Shown: positions 15,862-24,606 of the stretch, in pieces | How positions within the stretch are numbered: the first letter of the stretch is position 1 | Layout: each line of letters begins with the position of its first letter | Source of the DNA: Actinomycetota bacterium | GTDB lineage: Bacteria; Actinomycetota; Actinomycetes; Propionibacteriales; Propionibacteriaceae | Reading direction: 5' to 3' | NCBI GenBank assembly: GCA_020161015.1 | Contig: JAIUOT010000003.1 | Location: 1 to 64,000, forward strand | Length of the DNA stretch: 64,000 nucleotides | Notes under the pieces: generated by a model | Databases searched by the model: none | What the model was told of the DNA's origin: nothing | The model's input: the letters and a program-made list of their open reading frames with translations, nothing else | Program-made: the position numbers and the translations under genes

Positions 15862-18741
15862 TCAGCGGCACGCAGGGTCTTCCGGCGGAGTGTCCCCGAC
15901 GAGCAGGCGCCACTCGTTGGCGCTGATCGGGCCTCCGGCGCTGGCGCACACTTGACCGACGACGGCGGTGGTGTCGAGGTCACGGACGTTCACCTGCGCG
16001 GTCCTGGCGTCGCCACCGAAGAAGCCGGTGACGAGGGTGTGACCGTCGGGTGCGAAGGCGTACGTCCGCGGGACGGCCTCGAAGCCGGGCGGAACCGGCA
16101 GCGCGGCCGAGGGCTGCAGCGTTGTCAGGTCGTAGAGCTGGAGTCCCGAACGGGTGGGGAAGCCCACCAGCCCGTCAGCCCCGGCCACCGGCGGATTCGG
16201 CTGGATCGAGCCCGTGCTGGTGCGGATCCCCGCCGTCGAGATGCGCTGCGCCGCACCGCGTCCCAGGTCGGGCAGCACGTCGACCGAGCCGTCCAGGTGC
16301 GTCACCAGCAGGGTCGTCCCGGCGAACTCCAGGCCCGCCACGTCCACGCCGTCGTTCCAGGCCTGCTCGTGGATCACGGCGCCGCTCTGGCTGTCGACGA
16401 CCCGCAGCGTCGCCGTCGTCGCCGCCGGGTCGATCGTGGTGTCGCCGACGTCGATCAGGGCCAGCGAGCTCCCGTCAGCGGTGAACCGGGCGAGGTCGTA
16501 CGCCGTCCCCGGGGCGCCCGCCGGCACCTCCCCGCGCAGCTCGCCGGACGGCCTCGCGCGGGTCTGGATGCGCCCGCCCGACGTGGCGATGAGCACCGTC
16601 CCCGCGCCGGTCGGCAGCGCGGCGATCGGCGTCTCGCGGTCGCCCTCCTCGCTGGTGACGGGGAGCCCGAGGTCCCAGCGCACCACTCCGGGAGGAAGGC
16701 CCGTCGCGAGCCCGCCGGGCCGGCTGCCGGCCACCAGCACCGTGTCGTCGTCGAGCCACACCACCCCGAACAGCGCATCCAGGTCGTCCACGCCTCCCAG
16801 GGCCGTCCTGGGCAACGCAGCCCCGCCCCGTCCGGGCACCGGGACGATCTCGAGCTCGCCGCCGTTCAGGTCCAGGACGGCGACCCGCGAGCCGTCCGGC
16901 GAGACGGCAAGGCGCGAGTTCCGGAAGTCCGTGGCGTAGTCGGGCACACCTCCGATGCCGCGCGGCGCGAGCCCCACTGACTCCCCGCCACGCCCGGGAC
17001 CGCCGAAGCGCAGGAAGACGAGCTCCGAACGCGCGGCGGCGACGGCCCTGGTCGGGTCGAGGAACTCCATCGCGGCCACGCCGCTGAGCCCGGCGATCCG
17101 GGTCGCCGGCACCACCGGCCCCGCGTCGGAGTGGGGGACGGGCGCCACCGAGAGCCCGGTGGAGGAGTCGTTCACCAGCACGAGCCTCCCGTCGGGACTG
17201 ACCGCCATCCCCAGCGGGTCGGTCAGCTGGACGCCCGCCCTCTTCGGGGGCGGATTCGCGCCGGCGCGATCCAGCCGCCAGACCCGCACCGCCTGGCCGT
17301 TGGTGATCGGCGCGGCGAGCAGGAAGTCGGCACGGCTGGACGCGGCGTACAGCTGCACCGACGGCATCCAGGTGACCCAGCCGGCCTTGCGGGTGCGTCC
17401 GGTGCGCAGGTCGAGTTCCCGCCAGCGCGCGTCGTTGCCCACCAGGCGCAGGCGGTGGTCGTCGAGGAAGGCGAGGTGCTCGGTGAACTGGGAGGTCACC
17501 ACGGCTTGGCCCGCCGTCAGTCCCAGCGGGTCGGCGCGACGGGCGACCTCGGCCCCGCTCGCGGTGTCGTAGGCGAGGATCGTCGTGGTGAACTCACCCC
17601 GGACGAGCGCGGCCCGGCGTCCGGACGCGGACAGGGCGACGGCCTGCGTCGGCGCGGCGGGACCACCGGGAAGCACGTGTGAGCCGGTCGCGTCCCCCAC
17701 GGTCACGCTGTCCCGCGTCGAAGCCAGGACGACCGTGCCGTCACTGCTCGCACGCAGCTGCGTGACGGCCCCGGAAGCGGTGAACCGGAGCACGGGCGCC
17801 GTGGCACCCGCGCCGTCGATCGTGAACACCCGGCCGTCCGCCAACCCGACGGCCACCGTGGACGCGTCCGCGCTCGTCGCCACGGCCGTGACGTCAGCCT
17901 CGAACGTGACGAAACGGTCGACCAGCGGCGAGGCGAACGCCGCCCGCAACAGCGCCTCGCGCGTCGCGGCGGAGTCCTCGGTGCGGAAGCCCTGCACGGC
18001 GAGCAGCTGCCCCAGGCGCAGGTCCGCCTCCAGCAGGCCCGTCCCTGTGCTGGCCAGCTGGCGCGAGCGCAGCGTCACGGCTTGGCGCAGCACGTCGTCC
18101 CGCTGCTGCACGGCGAGGACGGTGGAGATGATCGAGATCACCAGCAGCAGGGCGAGCAGGGTCACCGCCGAGGCGGCCAGTCGACGAACCCGGCGATGCT
18201 GGGTGAGGTCCTCCCCGACCAGTTCGTCGCGGGGGACGCCGCGGATGGGTGCGGACAGGTCGGCCATCGCCGCCGCGAACCGGGGATCGCTCGTTGGATC
18301 AGGGGAGTCGCGCATCCAGCGAAGGTCGAGCCAGCGGGGTTCCTCGGCGAACGCCTCACGCAGGCAGGCAGGAACCGGGCTGTCCGCAGAGAACCGGTTC
18401 CCCGCGTCGTCCCAGGCCAGCTCACCGCCGTCGAGCACCAGCAGGATGGTCGCGGCGCCCTTGTGGTCGAGCCACCACGAGACCTCCTTCTCGACGTACG
18501 CCGAGGCGGCCGCCGCAGGACTGAGCAGCAGGATCAGGTGGCCGGCCGCGGTAAGGCCCTCCTCGATGGCCGACCACAGCGCCGGATTCGTCGACATCGC
18601 GGAGTCGTCCCGGAAGATCCGGACGGCCCGGCGCTGGTTCCACGGCCGCGCGAAGCGCTCGAGCCCGCGCTGGACCGCGATCGCCGTCGGTTCGGAGTTC
18701 GACCGCGCGTAGGAGACGAAGGCGTCCCACGCTGTGGCCAT
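15862..18741 (-). CDS. TIR domain - transmembrane - beta-propeller protein
   Basis: A 959-residue protein. Residues 1-145 form a TIR domain: AFVSYARSNSE opens it, HLILLLSPAAAASAYVEKE holds the C-helix region, and Glu86 is in the position of the NADase catalytic Glu of active TIRs. A single membrane helix follows at ~188-211, then a short helical linker (DLRLGQLLAVQGFRTEDS). From ~270 to the end are repeated WD40/YVTN-like blades (for example VAVSPDGSRVAVLDL, MAVSPDGRLVLV). TIR domains act in signalling or NAD+ depletion. A sensor propeller outside and a TIR inside the membrane would suit a surveillance receptor; that is inference. Confidence 0.85.
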   Translation of the reverse strand: MATAWDAFVSYARSNSEPTAIAVQRGLERFARPWNQRRAVRIFRDDSAMSTNPALWSAIEEGLTAAGHLILLLSPAAAASAYVEKEVSWWLDHKGAATILLVLDGGELAWDDAGNRFSADSPVPACLREAFAEEPRWLDLRWMRDSPDPTSDPRFAAAMADLSAPIRGVPRDELVGEDLTQHRRVRRLAASAVTLLALLLVISIISTVLAVQQRDDVLRQAVTLRSRQLASTGTGLLEADLRLGQLLAVQGFRTEDSAATREALLRAAFASPLVDRFVTFEADVTAVATSADASTVAVGLADGRVFTIDGAGATAPVLRFTASGAVTQLRASSDGTVVLASTRDSVTVGDATGSHVLPGGPAAPTQAVALSASGRRAALVRGEFTTTILAYDTASGAEVARRADPLGLTAGQAVVTSQFTEHLAFLDDHRLRLVGNDARWRELDLRTGRTRKAGWVTWMPSVQLYAASSRADFLLAAPITNGQAVRVWRLDRAGANPPPKRAGVQLTDPLGMAVSPDGRLVLVNDSSTGLSVAPVPHSDAGPVVPATRIAGLSGVAAMEFLDPTRAVAAARSELVFLRFGGPGRGGESVGLAPRGIGGVPDYATDFRNSRLAVSPDGSRVAVLDLNGGELEIVPVPGRGGAALPRTALGGVDDLDALFGVVWLDDDTVLVAGSRPGGLATGLPPGVVRWDLGLPVTSEEGDRETPIAALPTGAGTVLIATSGGRIQTRARPSGELRGEVPAGAPGTAYDLARFTADGSSLALIDVGDTTIDPAATTATLRVVDSQSGAVIHEQAWNDGVDVAGLEFAGTTLLVTHLDGSVDVLPDLGRGAAQRISTAGIRTSTGSIQPNPPVAGADGLVGFPTRSGLQLYDLTTLQPSAALPVPPGFEAVPRTYAFAPDGHTLVTGFFGGDARTAQVNVRDLDTTAVVGQVCASAGGPISANEWRLLVGDTPPEDPACR

Positions 18742-18922
18742 GGTGCATTCTCGACCCGTGGGGGCCGGCGCCGGTCATGGTCCTCGGCAATTCTCGGCAC
18801 CCCGAATGACCTCCCAACCCCTTTATCGCCCAGCGCAAACTGCTTAGGGCTTGGGGTTCCCGACTCCGGGGGACGGGGCCTAGGTTGTCACCGCGACACA
18901 CCATCGTCCCAAGGAGCACTGC

Positions 18923-19867
18923 ATGAAGGTCTGGAGATCCATCGCCGCACTGACAGCTGCCACCCTCGCCCTGGCCGGCGCGACGGCGGTCAGCGCACAG
19001 GCGATCACCGGCGGCGATCGCGACGACGCCAACCACTACGCGAACGTCGGCATGATCGTCTTCTACGAGGACGGCGGGCGTTACCGCTGCACCGCGACCC
19101 TCGTCAGCCCGACCGTGCTGCTGACCGCGGCCCACTGCACGGCCGGCACGGCCGGCAAGACCATCGTCAACTTCTCCCCGGTGATCGCGGAGGAGCCCCC
19201 CTCGGGCATCCCGGCCGCGGCCGACCCGGCGGCGGGCTACGTCGACAGCGACGCTGACGGCGTCCTCGTCGACGCCAAGGGCCGCCAGTGGTTCACCGGC
19301 GACGCCTACGCCCACCCGCAGTACTCCGACTTCACCGACCTCAAGAACTGGAACGACGTCGGCGTGGTGGTCCTCGACAAGCCGGTCGCGGGCATCTCCC
19401 CGGCCGCGATCGCGCCGGTCGGCACCCTCGACACGATCACGAAGTCGAAGTTGAGCAGCACCCTGTTCCGCATCGTCGGCTACGGCACCGAGGTCCGCAA
19501 GTACCAGCCGGTGCCCGAGGACGCCAACCAGGGCAAGAAGCCCACGCCGCAGTCCTACCCGCTGGTGCGCCGCTACGCCGACGCGCCGGGACAGAAGCTC
19601 GGCCCCCAGGTGCTCCAGGTCAACGGCAACATCAACGACACCCGCGGCACCGGAGGCAGCTGCTTCGGCGACTCGGGCGGCCCGACCTTCTACCCGGGTG
19701 GGGGAAGCGCCGGCGAGAAGGTGGTCACCGTCACCAGCTACGGCTACACCGACAACTGCCGCTACCTCGACGGCCTCCAGCGCGTCGACATCCCGGTCGT
19801 CCAGAACTGGCTGATGCCGGTGGTCACCACCGGCACCGCGCCGGGGGACTACTTCGGCAAGCCCTGA
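18923..19867 (+). CDS. Secreted trypsin-like serine protease
   Basis: A 314-residue protein with a Sec signal peptide (KVWRSIAALTAATLALAGA then VSAQA, cleavage near residue 26) and an S1 chymotrypsin fold. His is in VLLTAAHC, Asp in NDVGVVVLDKPV, Ser in GGSCFGDSGGP. The triad is complete, so it should be an active extracellular protease; the residue triplet does not reveal specificity. AAGGAG precedes ATG 18923. The gene diverges from the TIR receptor and ends in a strong hairpin. Confidence 0.9.
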   Translation: MKVWRSIAALTAATLALAGATAVSAQAITGGDRDDANHYANVGMIVFYEDGGRYRCTATLVSPTVLLTAAHCTAGTAGKTIVNFSPVIAEEPPSGIPAAADPAAGYVDSDADGVLVDAKGRQWFTGDAYAHPQYSDFTDLKNWNDVGVVVLDKPVAGISPAAIAPVGTLDTITKSKLSSTLFRIVGYGTEVRKYQPVPEDANQGKKPTPQSYPLVRRYADAPGQKLGPQVLQVNGNINDTRGTGGSCFGDSGGPTFYPGGGSAGEKVVTVTSYGYTDNCRYLDGLQRVDIPVVQNWLMPVVTTGTAPGDYFGKP

Positions 19868-19877
19868 CCATCACGGC

Positions 19878-19910
19878 GGAAGGCCCCGGCTCTTCGGGCC
19901 GGGGCCTTCC
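19878..19910. terminator. Strong bidirectional hairpin terminator
   Basis: GGAAGGCCCCGGC (19878-19890) and GCCGGGGCCTTCC (19898-19910) are a perfect 13-bp stem around a seven-base loop. It lies 11 bases past the protease stop and 45 bases from the stop of the convergent STAND ATPase gene. Symmetric stem ends (GGAAGG/CCTTCC) suit termination from both sides. Confidence 0.8.
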
Positions 19911-19955
19911 TGTCCCCGCAAGACCTGAGGACGGCCGCCTCGCCGGGGTGGGGCC

Positions 19956-22625
19956 TTACGACGCCAGCGCCACGGCCGCGTCCGCCACCTCGGGACCCGT
20001 CGCCGGCGTGACCGGCGGCGCCAGCGCGACAGCCTCGGCGATCGTGAGCTCCTGGCCGCGGGCGAAGGCGGACGCGAAGAGCTCCGGATCGGCCGCTCGC
20101 ACCCGGTCGAGGTAGCGCTCGTGGAAGACGAACGCCGGCACCTCGTACAGCGCGAGGCGCTGCCGCAGGGCCGCTGCCGCCCCGGCCATCAGCCCCGCCC
20201 GTTCGTCCTCGCCGCGCAGGGCGGCGATCGCCGACAACCCCTCCAGCCCGTCGCAGATGCCGCCTTCGAGGCTGAGGCTCGCCGACAGGTGGACGCTGGC
20301 GGCGAACGTCCGCTCGGCCTCCTCGATCCGTCCGCCGAACAGCTGCACCCGCCCGATGTGGTGGTCGGTGATCAGGGTGGCCAGCACGTCGGAGTGCTCG
20401 CGCGCCACCCGGCCCGCCCGCAGGTACGACTCCGCCGCCTGCTCCTCCTCGCCGAGCACCGACTCGACCCGCCCGAGGCCCACCAGCGCCAGCGCCGCTC
20501 CCCACGCGTCCCCCACGCTCTCGAACAGCTCGACAGAGTGGGCGAGGTCCGCGCGGCACGCCCCCACGTCCGACCCCGGCAGCGAACTGCGGGTGAACGC
20601 GGCGCACGCCGTGGCCAGCGCCTCCCCGCTCACGTCCCCGGTGCGGGCGAACAGTCCGCGCGCCTCGTCGAAAGCCACCGCCACGTCCGCGGACGGGCGG
20701 TGCCACATGTCCACCCAGCTGATCAGGAAGCCGGCCACGGCCCGCGTGTGCTCGCCGGCGTTCGCCCCCTGCTGCGCCAGCAGTTCCTGCATCCGCACCC
20801 GCACCTGCCCGAAGTGCCCGCCGAACCACCAGAACACCAGCAGGGCCCACGCCAGGTCGCCGGCGTCGTCCGGGGTGCCGAGGGCCACGCTGTACTGCAT
20901 CGACTGGCGCAGGTTCGGCACCTCCAGCTCCAGGCGCGCGGCCGCCTCCACCTGCCCCGCACCGCTGAGCTGCGGCCTCATCCGCCGGGCCAGGTCGGTG
21001 TAGTACCGCGTGTGCGCTGCACGCAACAGGTCGAGGTCACCGCGTTCCTCCAGCAGGTGCTCGGCGAACTGGCGCACGGTGGCCGGGATCGTGAACGCCG
21101 GCATCTCGGTCTGGCTCTGCTGCTTCAGCAGCGAGTTGTCGACCAGCGCCGCGAGGTCCTCCAGCTCCCGTCCGGCCCACGGACGCCCCGCGCCGAGCGC
21201 CTCGACCGCCTCGTAGGTGAAGCCGGGCGCGAACACCGACAGGTCGGCGAGGAGGTCACGCTGCGCGGGCGTCAGCAGCCGACAGCTCCACTCGATCGTC
21301 GCCTGGAGTGTCCGCTGCCGCTCCGGCACGTCCCGCGCGGCCGATCGCAGCACCTCCAGCGGGCGGTCCAGGCGCTTCAGGATGTTCTGCGGTGGCAGCG
21401 CACGGACGCGGGGCGCCGCCAGCTCGATCGCCAGCGGCGAGCCTTCCAGCTGCTGGCAGATCCCCACCACCGCCGCCACGTTCGCCGGGGACAGCTCGAA
21501 GTCGCCGCGTGCCGCGCGCGCCCGCTCCACGAACAGCTGGACGGCCTCGCTCCGGGACGCCTCCGCCACCGTCGGCGGCCGGGCGCTGACCCGGTCGGCC
21601 AGCGACCCCAGCGACAGCCCGCCGAGCTCGTACACCCGCTCGCCCCGGATCCGCAGCACCGCCCGGCTCGTCACCAGGAACGTCGCCTCCGGCGCCGCCG
21701 CGTACAGCCGCACCAGCACGGGCGCGGCGTTCACCAGTTGCTCGAAGTTGTCCAGCACGATCAACACCGGACGCCGGGCGAGGGCGGTCGGCAGCCGGTC
21801 CTCGATCGGCGCCTCGCCGCTCTCGCCCATCCCGAGCGCCTTGGCGAGCGAGGGGAGCAGCAGCTTCTCGTCCGACACGTTCTCGAGCGCGACGAAGGCG
21901 ACCCCGTCGGCGAAGTGCGGGCCCGTCCGCAGCGCCACCTCGATGGCGAGCCGGCTCTTGCCGATCCCGCCCGGCCCGACGATCGTCACCACCCGTGCGT
22001 GGGGGTCGTCCACCATCGCCGACAGTTCGTCGATCTCCGTGCCGCGACCCACGATCGGGGTGTACGGGGGCGGCACCTGGGCGTAGACCGGGCTGGCCTG
22101 AGGCACCACGGCGGACGCGACGCGGGTGTCCTCCTCGACCGTCTGGAACCGCTCGGCCAGCAGCGTCGCCAGGTCGTTCACCAGGTGCGCCCGCAGCTCC
22201 TCCTCGGTCGAGAACGTGACGTAGCTGGCGCCGTCGTCGACCTGGATCCGCTTGATCAGGGCGGCCAGCCGCTCCTCGCGTGACGTGCTGGCCTTGAGGT
22301 AGATCAGCTTCGGCATCCGCGGATCGGCGAGCCGGTACTCGTCCTCCAGGCCGGAGATCTCCTCCCCGGGGGCGATCCACCCGTAGCGGTCGCCGTAGAT
22401 GCCGACGAACACGTCGCTCTGCTCCAGGTAGGAGCGGTACAGCTTGCGTGGCGGGTGCGGGCGCGCGCCCAGCTCGAACATCACCGGCGCGAGGTGGAGT
22501 TGCTCGATCGCCCCGCGGGCAGCGCGACGCTCCGCCGCCAGCTCGCCGAGGGTGGAGGAGACGAAGACCCGCAGCAGCTGGTCGGGCGTCCGGATGACCG
22601 GTCCGTCGGAGGCCGGCTGAGCCAT
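19956..22625 (-). CDS. DUF4062 - STAND (NB-ARC-like) ATPase - TPR protein
   Basis: An 889-residue protein. Residues ~17-110 are a DUF4062 domain (LRVFVSSTLGELAAERRAA, DVFVGIYGDRYGW), a TIR-like fold. The STAND NTPase follows, with Walker A VGPGGIGKSRLA at 216-227, Walker B VLIVLDNFEQL and a TSRA sensor, then a winged-helix/TPR-rich C-terminus. STAND proteins oligomerise on ligand binding; several bacterial ones (Avs) are antiphage sensors, others are regulators of the AfsR kind. ATG 22625 is chosen because GGGGA lies nine bases upstream; ATG 22634 and GTG 22649 are also in frame. No DNA-binding output domain is visible, so a defence or signalling role is likelier than transcription control. 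Confidence 0.85.
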   Translation of the reverse strand: MAQPASDGPVIRTPDQLLRVFVSSTLGELAAERRAARGAIEQLHLAPVMFELGARPHPPRKLYRSYLEQSDVFVGIYGDRYGWIAPGEEISGLEDEYRLADPRMPKLIYLKASTSREERLAALIKRIQVDDGASYVTFSTEEELRAHLVNDLATLLAERFQTVEEDTRVASAVVPQASPVYAQVPPPYTPIVGRGTEIDELSAMVDDPHARVVTIVGPGGIGKSRLAIEVALRTGPHFADGVAFVALENVSDEKLLLPSLAKALGMGESGEAPIEDRLPTALARRPVLIVLDNFEQLVNAAPVLVRLYAAAPEATFLVTSRAVLRIRGERVYELGGLSLGSLADRVSARPPTVAEASRSEAVQLFVERARAARGDFELSPANVAAVVGICQQLEGSPLAIELAAPRVRALPPQNILKRLDRPLEVLRSAARDVPERQRTLQATIEWSCRLLTPAQRDLLADLSVFAPGFTYEAVEALGAGRPWAGRELEDLAALVDNSLLKQQSQTEMPAFTIPATVRQFAEHLLEERGDLDLLRAAHTRYYTDLARRMRPQLSGAGQVEAAARLELEVPNLRQSMQYSVALGTPDDAGDLAWALLVFWWFGGHFGQVRVRMQELLAQQGANAGEHTRAVAGFLISWVDMWHRPSADVAVAFDEARGLFARTGDVSGEALATACAAFTRSSLPGSDVGACRADLAHSVELFESVGDAWGAALALVGLGRVESVLGEEEQAAESYLRAGRVAREHSDVLATLITDHHIGRVQLFGGRIEEAERTFAASVHLSASLSLEGGICDGLEGLSAIAALRGEDERAGLMAGAAAALRQRLALYEVPAFVFHERYLDRVRAADPELFASAFARGQELTIAEAVALAPPVTPATGPEVADAAVALAS

Positions 22626-22810
22626 GCCTGTCATTCCCCGGCCCGCCACCGGTCACGTCGAGGGAGGGGGCCGGACGGCTCGCTCAGCACTCCTGCCACC
22701 GTGGGACGCACCTCACCCGCGCGATCGCCCGTCCCGGCGAATTCAGCCACCTGCCTGCGGCCGTGCTTCAGCAGCGGGAGAATTGGCCATCTCTCGTGAA
22801 GGGAAGTGCA

Positions 22811-23596
22811 ATGAAGCACACCGCCGCGGCCCAGGCCGCGGGAATCGCCCTCTCGTTCGCCCTCCTCGCCGCGTGCGGCACCACGTCCGCCCCGCCGGCC
22901 GGAGAGGACAGCGTCGCCACGACCGCCGGCGAGGCGGCCCCTGCCGAGGAGTCGCCGGCTGCGGAGAACCCGGGCTCCGCGCCCCAGGTGACCACCGACG
23001 CCAACGGCATCACCGTCACCGGTTCCGGCAACGGCGAGACCGGCCCGATCACCTTCGACCAGCCCTACTACCTGGTGAAGACCACCAACTCCGCCGCGGC
23101 CGACTTCGGCACCGTGATCGTGACGGTCACCGGCAAGGAGCTGCCCTCGATCATGAGCACCACGGCCGAGGACGTGGCGGTGTTCACCCCCGACGGCACC
23201 TCGGCCGCCCTCACCATCGAGGCGACCGGCGGGTACGTCCTGACCTTCGGGAACCCGCCCTCGACCGCGGGCGCCGTGGCCGCCCCGCAGACCTTCTCCG
23301 GAGCCGAGGGGATTCTGGTCACGCCGGTGGTGAAGACCACGGGCACGTATGTGAAGCTGAGCCTGGCCTACACCGGGACGGCGGACGAGAACGCCCCGAC
23401 CGGGGCGATGCTCGCCCGGGCCCAGATCTACGACGCCGCCACCGGGGAGTCGGTGCTGAACGTGCCGAAGTACGTCAACAAGGCCAAGACCGAGGACTCC
23501 GACGGCCAGACCACGAAGGGGCCGGGCGCCTACTTCCTGATCGTCCACGGCACCGCGGCAGAGGACACCTGGGAGGCCAGCATCACCGAGGAGTGA
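22811..23596 (+). CDS. Predicted lipoprotein of unknown function
   Basis: A 261-residue protein with a lipoprotein signal (hydrophobic IALSFALLAAC ending in the LAAC lipobox, Cys near residue 22), then a Thr/Pro/Ala/Glu-rich linker and a ~190-residue beta-rich domain I do not recognise. Lipidation would anchor it to the outer face of the membrane. ATG 22811 follows AAGGGAAG. It diverges from the STAND gene, but the 185-base gap shows no shared operator I can name. Confidence 0.75.
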   Translation: MKHTAAAQAAGIALSFALLAACGTTSAPPAGEDSVATTAGEAAPAEESPAAENPGSAPQVTTDANGITVTGSGNGETGPITFDQPYYLVKTTNSAAADFGTVIVTVTGKELPSIMSTTAEDVAVFTPDGTSAALTIEATGGYVLTFGNPPSTAGAVAAPQTFSGAEGILVTPVVKTTGTYVKLSLAYTGTADENAPTGAMLARAQIYDAATGESVLNVPKYVNKAKTEDSDGQTTKGPGAYFLIVHGTAAEDTWEASITEE

Positions 23597-23703
23597 TCCG
23601 CGGGGACGCCCATGCTGCGGAGCACCTGAGCACCTTTTCCGGGTACACCTCCACCGACAGGATGCCTAGTCTCGGCAGGAAGCACCACGAACAGGAGACC
23701 GGC

Positions 23704-24585
23704 ATGCAGCGGATCGTCCCCAACATCTGGTTCGACCACACCGCGGAGGAGGCGGCGCAGTTCTACACCTCGGTGTTCCCCGACGGGCGGATCGTCCAGG
23801 TGCAGCACTACCCCAGCGAGGGGCTGCCCGACTTCCAGGCCGGCATGGCCGGGCAGCCGGTGACGGTGGAGTTCGACATCGGCGGTTACCGGATGATGGG
23901 CATCAACGCCGGGGCGGAGTTCGCTCCCAACCCGTCGGTGTCGTTCTTCGTCCACTTCGACCCCGCGGACGCCGACGCCCACGCACGCCTGGACGAGCTG
24001 TGGGCCCGGCTGTCCGAGGGCGGGACGGCGCTGATGCCGCTCCAGTCCTACGACTTCAGCCCGCACTACGGGTGGATCCAGGACCGCTACGGCGTGAGCT
24101 GGCAGCTGATGGTCGGTGGCCCCGGTGGCGAGCCGCGTCCGTTCATCATGCCCAGCCTCATGTTCGGCCACACCGCCCAGGGCAAGGCGAAGGAGGCCAT
24201 CGGCTTCTACACCTGGCTCTTCGCCGGCGACCTCGGCACCGTCTCCCTCTACCCGGACGGGGCCGGCTCCTCTGCCGGCCAGGTGATGTACGCCGACTTC
24301 CGCCTGGGCGAGGAGTGGTTCGCCGCGATGGACGCCGCCGACCAGACCTTCACCTTCACCCCCGGGGTGTCTCTGCTCGTGTGGTGTGACGGCCAGAAGG
24401 AGCTCGACCGCTACTGGGAGCAGCTCAGCGCGGTGCCCGAGGCCGAGCAGTGCGGCTGGTGCGTCGACAGGTTCGGCCTCAGCTGGCAGCTCGTGCCCGA
24501 CAACCTGAACGAGCTGATGACCAGGCCGAACGCCTACGCGACCCTGATGGCCCAGAAGAAGATCGAGATCTCCGCGTTCAGCTGA
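23704..24585 (+). CDS. PhnB-like VOC superfamily protein, two domains
   Basis: A 293-residue tandem of two PhnB/3-dmu-9-3-mt type vicinal-oxygen-chelate domains. The first runs ~1-135 (IVPNIWFDHTAEEAAQFYTSVF ... RYGVSWQLMVGG), the second ~145-290 (SLMFGHTAQGKAKEAIGFY ... RFGLSWQLVPDN). Members bind metal or small ligands; few have known reactions. AGGAG precedes the ATG. It stands alone between the lipoprotein and recQ genes. Confidence 0.88.
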   Translation: MQRIVPNIWFDHTAEEAAQFYTSVFPDGRIVQVQHYPSEGLPDFQAGMAGQPVTVEFDIGGYRMMGINAGAEFAPNPSVSFFVHFDPADADAHARLDELWARLSEGGTALMPLQSYDFSPHYGWIQDRYGVSWQLMVGGPGGEPRPFIMPSLMFGHTAQGKAKEAIGFYTWLFAGDLGTVSLYPDGAGSSAGQVMYADFRLGEEWFAAMDAADQTFTFTPGVSLLVWCDGQKELDRYWEQLSAVPEAEQCGWCVDRFGLSWQLVPDNLNELMTRPNAYATLMAQKKIEISAFS

Positions 24586-24606
24586 GCGTCGGCGGGGCCG
24601 TCTAGC

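Noticed and set aside
18923..19867. Trypsin-like protease as the effector of the neighbouring STAND or TIR protein
   Set aside because: It has a clear cleavable signal peptide and is transcribed away from the TIR gene, so it acts outside the cell and is unlikely to be a cytoplasmic effector.
20121..22283. 720-codon plus-strand frame
   Set aside because: It is antisense to the STAND ATPase, whose Walker motifs fix the true strand.
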